Notes under the pieces: generated by a model | Told to the model about the DNA's origin: nothing | The model's input: only the letters and a program-made list of their open reading frames with translations | Databases searched by the model: none | Assembly: GCA_018806915.1 (NCBI GenBank) | Contig: JAGKQI010000073.1 | Span: 124,001-188,000 of the forward strand | Direction: 5' to 3' | Length of the DNA stretch: 64,000 nt | Origin: Phytophthora colocasiae | Lineage: Eukaryota > Oomycota > Peronosporomycetes > Peronosporales > Peronosporaceae | Shown: positions 61,394 to 64,000 of the stretch, piece after piece | Numbering within the stretch: position 1 is the first letter of the stretch | Layout of the letters: each line of letters opens with the position of its first letter | Translations under genes and position numbers: made by a program

Positions 61394-61413
61394 ACGCGGG
61401 GCGGTCTACTGGG
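61372..61413 (+). promoter_or_regulatory. Gypsy C -1 programmed frameshift signal, copy 1
   Basis: G GGA AAC at 61372-61378 in gag phase (codons GGA AAC). The spacer GCCGACT is 7 nt. The perfect 10-bp stem is CCCAGTAGAC (61386-61395) with GTCTACTGGG (61404-61413) and loop GCGGGGCG. GGGAAAC is an established slippery heptamer in plant luteo/poleroviruses. The gag stop TAG is inside the stem. Confidence 0.8.
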
Positions 61414-61846
61414 GAAGAACTGAGTTCTGCAGTGAGTGAGAGGCACTGGGGCTCAGCCCCGAAGAGCTCCGTGCTCTTGAACACGGAACGTGTGAGCAAG
61501 CAGGGCTTGCTGGTCGTCCATGTGGACGTGAAGGGCTTTGAGAAGCCATGGATCGTGTTGATCGATTCGGGGGCGTCTGGCAACTATGTCAGACGCTCCA
61601 CCGTTGAGGGTAGTCAGCAATATGCTGAGGCGCTTCGAGCGCGAAGAGGTGACACCGTCACTGTCCGTCTAGCGATGGGCGTCCGTGTCACGGTAGCCAA
61701 GGTCCCCATGGACCTGCGGCTGAAGTTCTTGGACTTCGATAGCGTGGAACGCTGCTTGGTCCTGGACCTGGATTCGAGGTACGACCTCATCCTTGGTATG
61801 GCGTGGCTGGAGCGCCACGAGCCATGGATTGATTGGAGGTCGAAGA
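61379..61846 (+). pseudogene. Gypsy C protease, copy 1, truncated by an LTR
   Basis: In the -1 frame after the slippery site it reads ELSSAVSERHWGSAPKSSVL, then SKQGLLVVHVDVKGFEKPWI and the retropepsin motif LIDSGASGNYVRRST. The family C protease end LDLDSRYDLILGMAWLERHE follows. It is cut at 61846 by the next LTR: TCGAAGA runs straight into TGTAACGG, where copy 2 continues TCGAAGACCTTAGG. RT, RNase H and integrase are therefore absent from this copy. Confidence 0.85.
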
Positions 61847-62258
61847 TGTAACGGGGTTACACGGCGCTGCGCGCCTTGGCTACAATAGGTGTGGTATACA
61901 CCATCCAGGTCACAAGTCACAGATCCGTGTACAACACATAGTGTTTCTCACACGTCACACATGTAGCCAGTTGCTGGCTGTTAGCTCAGAGCCACACATT
62001 ACATTTGATTAGGATTTAGTATGTTAGATACTAAATCCGTTACATTCAGGATTAGGGCAATTAAGTCAATAAAAATCAGTTTGCATTTTACATAATTAGT
62101 GTTAGTTCCTTTATTATAGGGACACTGATTGTGGTTGTCCCGTATTTAGTGGACTACTTGGTTCTTATATAGGACCGAAGGCTAGTGCCTTGCAAGCAGG
62201 ACTCTACGAGTCAACTAAACTTCCTCTGTGCCGTGCACACCTACGCAGCCCCGCTGCA
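61847..62258 (+). repeat. Gypsy C LTR, copy 2 (412 bp)
   Basis: TGTAACGGGGTTACACGGCG ... CCCCGCTGCA, followed by TC and TGGTAGCACTAGTAGTC as in copy 1. It is the 5' LTR for the gag-pol at 62316 and abuts the truncated protease of copy 1. GAAGA (61842-61846) would be the left target duplication if copy 2 inserted into copy 1. Confidence 0.85.
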
Positions 62259-62315
62259 TCTGGTAGCACTAGTAGTCAATCCAACTCCTGAGTTGAAGAC
62301 TGTTTATCAGTGAGA

Positions 62316-64000
62316 ATGGAGCAAGAAGCATACGCGCACTTGACTCCGAGTCAGCAGGACACGCTTAACAAGCTTACGTCCTTACTGGGCCCTGAAGGTA
62401 TGGCGCACCTTGCGTCTCAAGGGCCGGAGGCCGTCAACGCGCGCCTCGAGGCATTTGCCTCGTACGAGAACGCTCTCGTCGAGCACATTCAGCGGAATGT
62501 AAAAGGGGCTACCCCTGCTCCGAGAGCTAAGCCCGTCACGCTCAGCGTGAAGACCTTCCTCGGGAATGAGAGAGAGAACCTCCTTTTGTGGACCCGAGAG
62601 GTCGAAATGGCCATGGGGGCCGCTATGCTCCAGTTGGAAGGCCAACGCGTGGCGTTCGCCATCTCTAAGCTCGAAGGTCGAGCACGAGAATGGTCCTTGA
62701 CGTCTGGGACGTCGGTAGAAATGGCCTTTCCCACTTGGGGTGAGCTTAAGGCCAAACTTACACAAGTATTTGCTCCACCTAACCAGGCGTATCGCGTGCG
62801 GTCACGCTTCCTCGCTTGCCGACAGGGCAAGAAGGACCTGGTGGACTATGTCCAAGAGCTGCGCACGCTCATTGCCGGCATGGCTGCCGATCCTCTACCT
62901 GAGGTGGTCACTGTGACTATCTTCATGGAAGGTCTGAGAGCTGGCGTGGCCAGGACGGAGGCATTCCGTCAGAACCCCCGCAGCTTCGAGGACGCTGTCA
63001 GCGTGGCATTGAATGCCGAACACAACTTTAAGTTGTCGAGGGTCGGTGCTAATAGCACAGGGTCCGGGGGACCCGAACCCATGGACCTCAGCTATGCTGA
63101 AGATGAAGTAGCCGAGCTACGAGCTGCGGTGCAGCGTATGAGCACTCGTCGGTGCTACACGTGTGGTAGTCCCACACCTGAGGCCCAACTGCCCTCTGCG
63201 CAAAGAGCGCGCCGGCCAGAATGGCCGCAACCCTGTCGCGGGTCCCGCTTTGGGCTCTGCCCAGGGAAACGACGGCTCCCAGTAGACGCGGGGCGGTCTA
63301 CTGGGGAAGAACTGAGTTCTGCAGTGAGTGAGAGGCACTGGGGCTCAGCCCCGAAGAGCTCCGTGCTCTTGAACACGGAACGTGTGAGCAAGCAGGGCTT
63401 GCTGGTCGTCCATGTGGACGTGAAGGGCTTTGAGAAGCCGTGGATCGTGTTGATCGATTCAGGAGCGTCTGGCAACTACGTCAGACGCTCCACCGTTGAG
63501 GGTAGTCAGCAATATGCTGAGGCGCTTCGAGCGCGAAGAGGTGACACCGTCACTGTCCGTCTAGCGATGGGCGTCCGTGTCACGGCAGCCAAGGTCCCGA
63601 TGGACCTACGGCTGAAGTTCCTGGACTTCGACAGCGTGGAACGCTGCTTGGTCTTGGACCTGGATTCGAGGTACGACCTCATCCTTGGTATGGCGTGGCT
63701 GGAGCGCCACGAGCCATGGATCGACTGGAGGTCGAAGACCTTAGGTGCTACGCACTTCTCTCCTAGTGGAGCTTTGGCGAGTCATGAACCCACCTCTGCT
63801 AGGAAGCAGAAGCGCTATTGGCGCGAGCATCGAGCCGAGTCGGCAATGATGCTGGAAGTCGGTGTGTCCGAGTTAGTGGACAGCACCGAGTGCGAGGATC
63901 GCAGCCCTGTTGAGCGCATAGCGCTGGTTGGCAGTGAGTCAACGTGTGGGCAAAGCTCACGTAACCCCTGTGGGGCGGCACGTACTCCGCCGAGTGACGC
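62316..64000 (+). CDS. Gypsy C gag-protease copy 2, fused into one frame, runs off the window
   Basis: Starts like copy 1 ([14 protein letters not shown]) with a few substitutions in the core (FLGNEREN for FHGKEGEN). At about 63171, in the knuckle, two bases are missing relative to copy 1: copy 1 reads agtccctcacacctg, copy 2 agtcccacacctg. The knuckle becomes CYTCGSPTPEAQ, without its His and last Cys, and the frame moves to that of protease. From there LIDSGASGNYVRRST and the DLILGMAWLERHEPWIDWRS block are reached with no frameshift, and the frame stays open to 64000. The downstream GGGAAAC/hairpin (63264-63305) is still present but now redundant. Whether it makes a working particle is doubtful. 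Confidence 0.85.
   Translation, partial: MEQEAYAHLTPSQQDTLNKLTSLLGPEGMAHLASQGPEAVNARLEAFASYENALVEHIQRNVKGATPAPRAKPVTLSVKTFLGNERENLLLWTREVEMAMGAAMLQLEGQRVAFAISKLEGRAREWSLTSGTSVEMAFPTWGELKAKLTQVFAPPNQAYRVRSRFLACRQGKKDLVDYVQELRTLIAGMAADPLPEVVTVTIFMEGLRAGVARTEAFRQNPRSFEDAVSVALNAEHNFKLSRVGANSTGSGGPEPMDLSYAEDEVAELRAAVQRMSTRRCYTCGSPTPEAQLPSAQRARRPEWPQPCRGSRFGLCPGKRRLPVDAGRSTGEELSSAVSERHWGSAPKSSVLLNTERVSKQGLLVVHVDVKGFEKPWIVLIDSGASGNYVRRSTVEGSQQYAEALRARRGDTVTVRLAMGVRVTAAKVPMDLRLKFLDFDSVERCLVLDLDSRYDLILGMAWLERHEPWIDWRSKTLGATHFSPSGALASHEPTSARKQKRYWREHRAESAMMLEVGVSELVDSTECEDRSPVERIALVGSESTCGQSSRNPCGAARTPPSD
63264..63305 (+). promoter_or_regulatory. Gypsy C frameshift signal, copy 2, bypassed
   Basis: GGGAAAC (63264-63270), spacer GACGGCT, stem 63278-63287 with 63296-63305. 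The hairpin is identical to copy 1, but the upstream 2-nt deletion already puts ribosomes in the protease frame. Confidence 0.7.

Overview
The window looks like an oomycete (Phytophthora-type) nuclear contig. The evidence is compact multi-exon genes with GT-AG introns of about 54-83 bp, very short intergenic gaps, a bacterial-type methionyl-tRNA synthetase, and chromodomain Gypsy retrotransposons that carry a second, archaeal-type RNase H. The species assignment is inferred from content only.

Left half, about 1-36.2 kb, is a dense host gene block: a PDZ protein (-), a 992-residue coiled-coil protein (-), a small ORF (-), MetRS (+), an F-box/SPRY gene with an apparent one-base frameshift (+), a ten-exon VPS13B-like bridge lipid-transfer protein of about 4143 residues (+), a 2100-residue GBP-like GTPase/Cys-rich/VWA protein (+), RFC3 (+), a COG2112-type kinase (+), a small unknown protein (+), a GPANK1-like G-patch protein (+), a seven-exon alpha/beta hydrolase (-) and a Skp1-GlcNAc-transferase-like glycosyltransferase (-). 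The VPS13 stop codon overlaps a consensus splice donor, and an 81-bp intron from there would join it in frame to the GTPase/VWA gene.

Right half, about 36.5-64 kb, is nested and rearranged transposons. A hAT element has 14-bp inverted ends, a perfect 8-bp target duplication, a broken BED-finger transposase and antisense gene fragments. Beyond it lie a Merlin/ISXO2-like scrap and family X, an LTR element whose only large sense ORF is a 1006-residue coiled-coil protein. A Gypsy (family B) has lost RT/RNase H and is split by a 911-bp insertion. An aRNH/chromodomain Gypsy carries several one-base indels. At the right edge is a tandem LTR-gag-PR-LTR-gag-PR array of family C.

The most notable signal is a probable -1 ribosomal frameshift module at the Gypsy gag-pol junctions. 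In family C a GGGAAAC heptamer sits in the gag frame, followed after seven bases by a 10-bp hairpin containing the gag stop. The same module in family B uses AAAAAAC and has two compensatory stem changes. The aRNH element has a separate candidate, GTTAAAC, with a different hairpin. One family C copy has a 2-nt deletion that fuses gag and PR permanently.

Exon coordinates were worked out by eye from frame continuity and splice consensus. No alignments or database searches were run.
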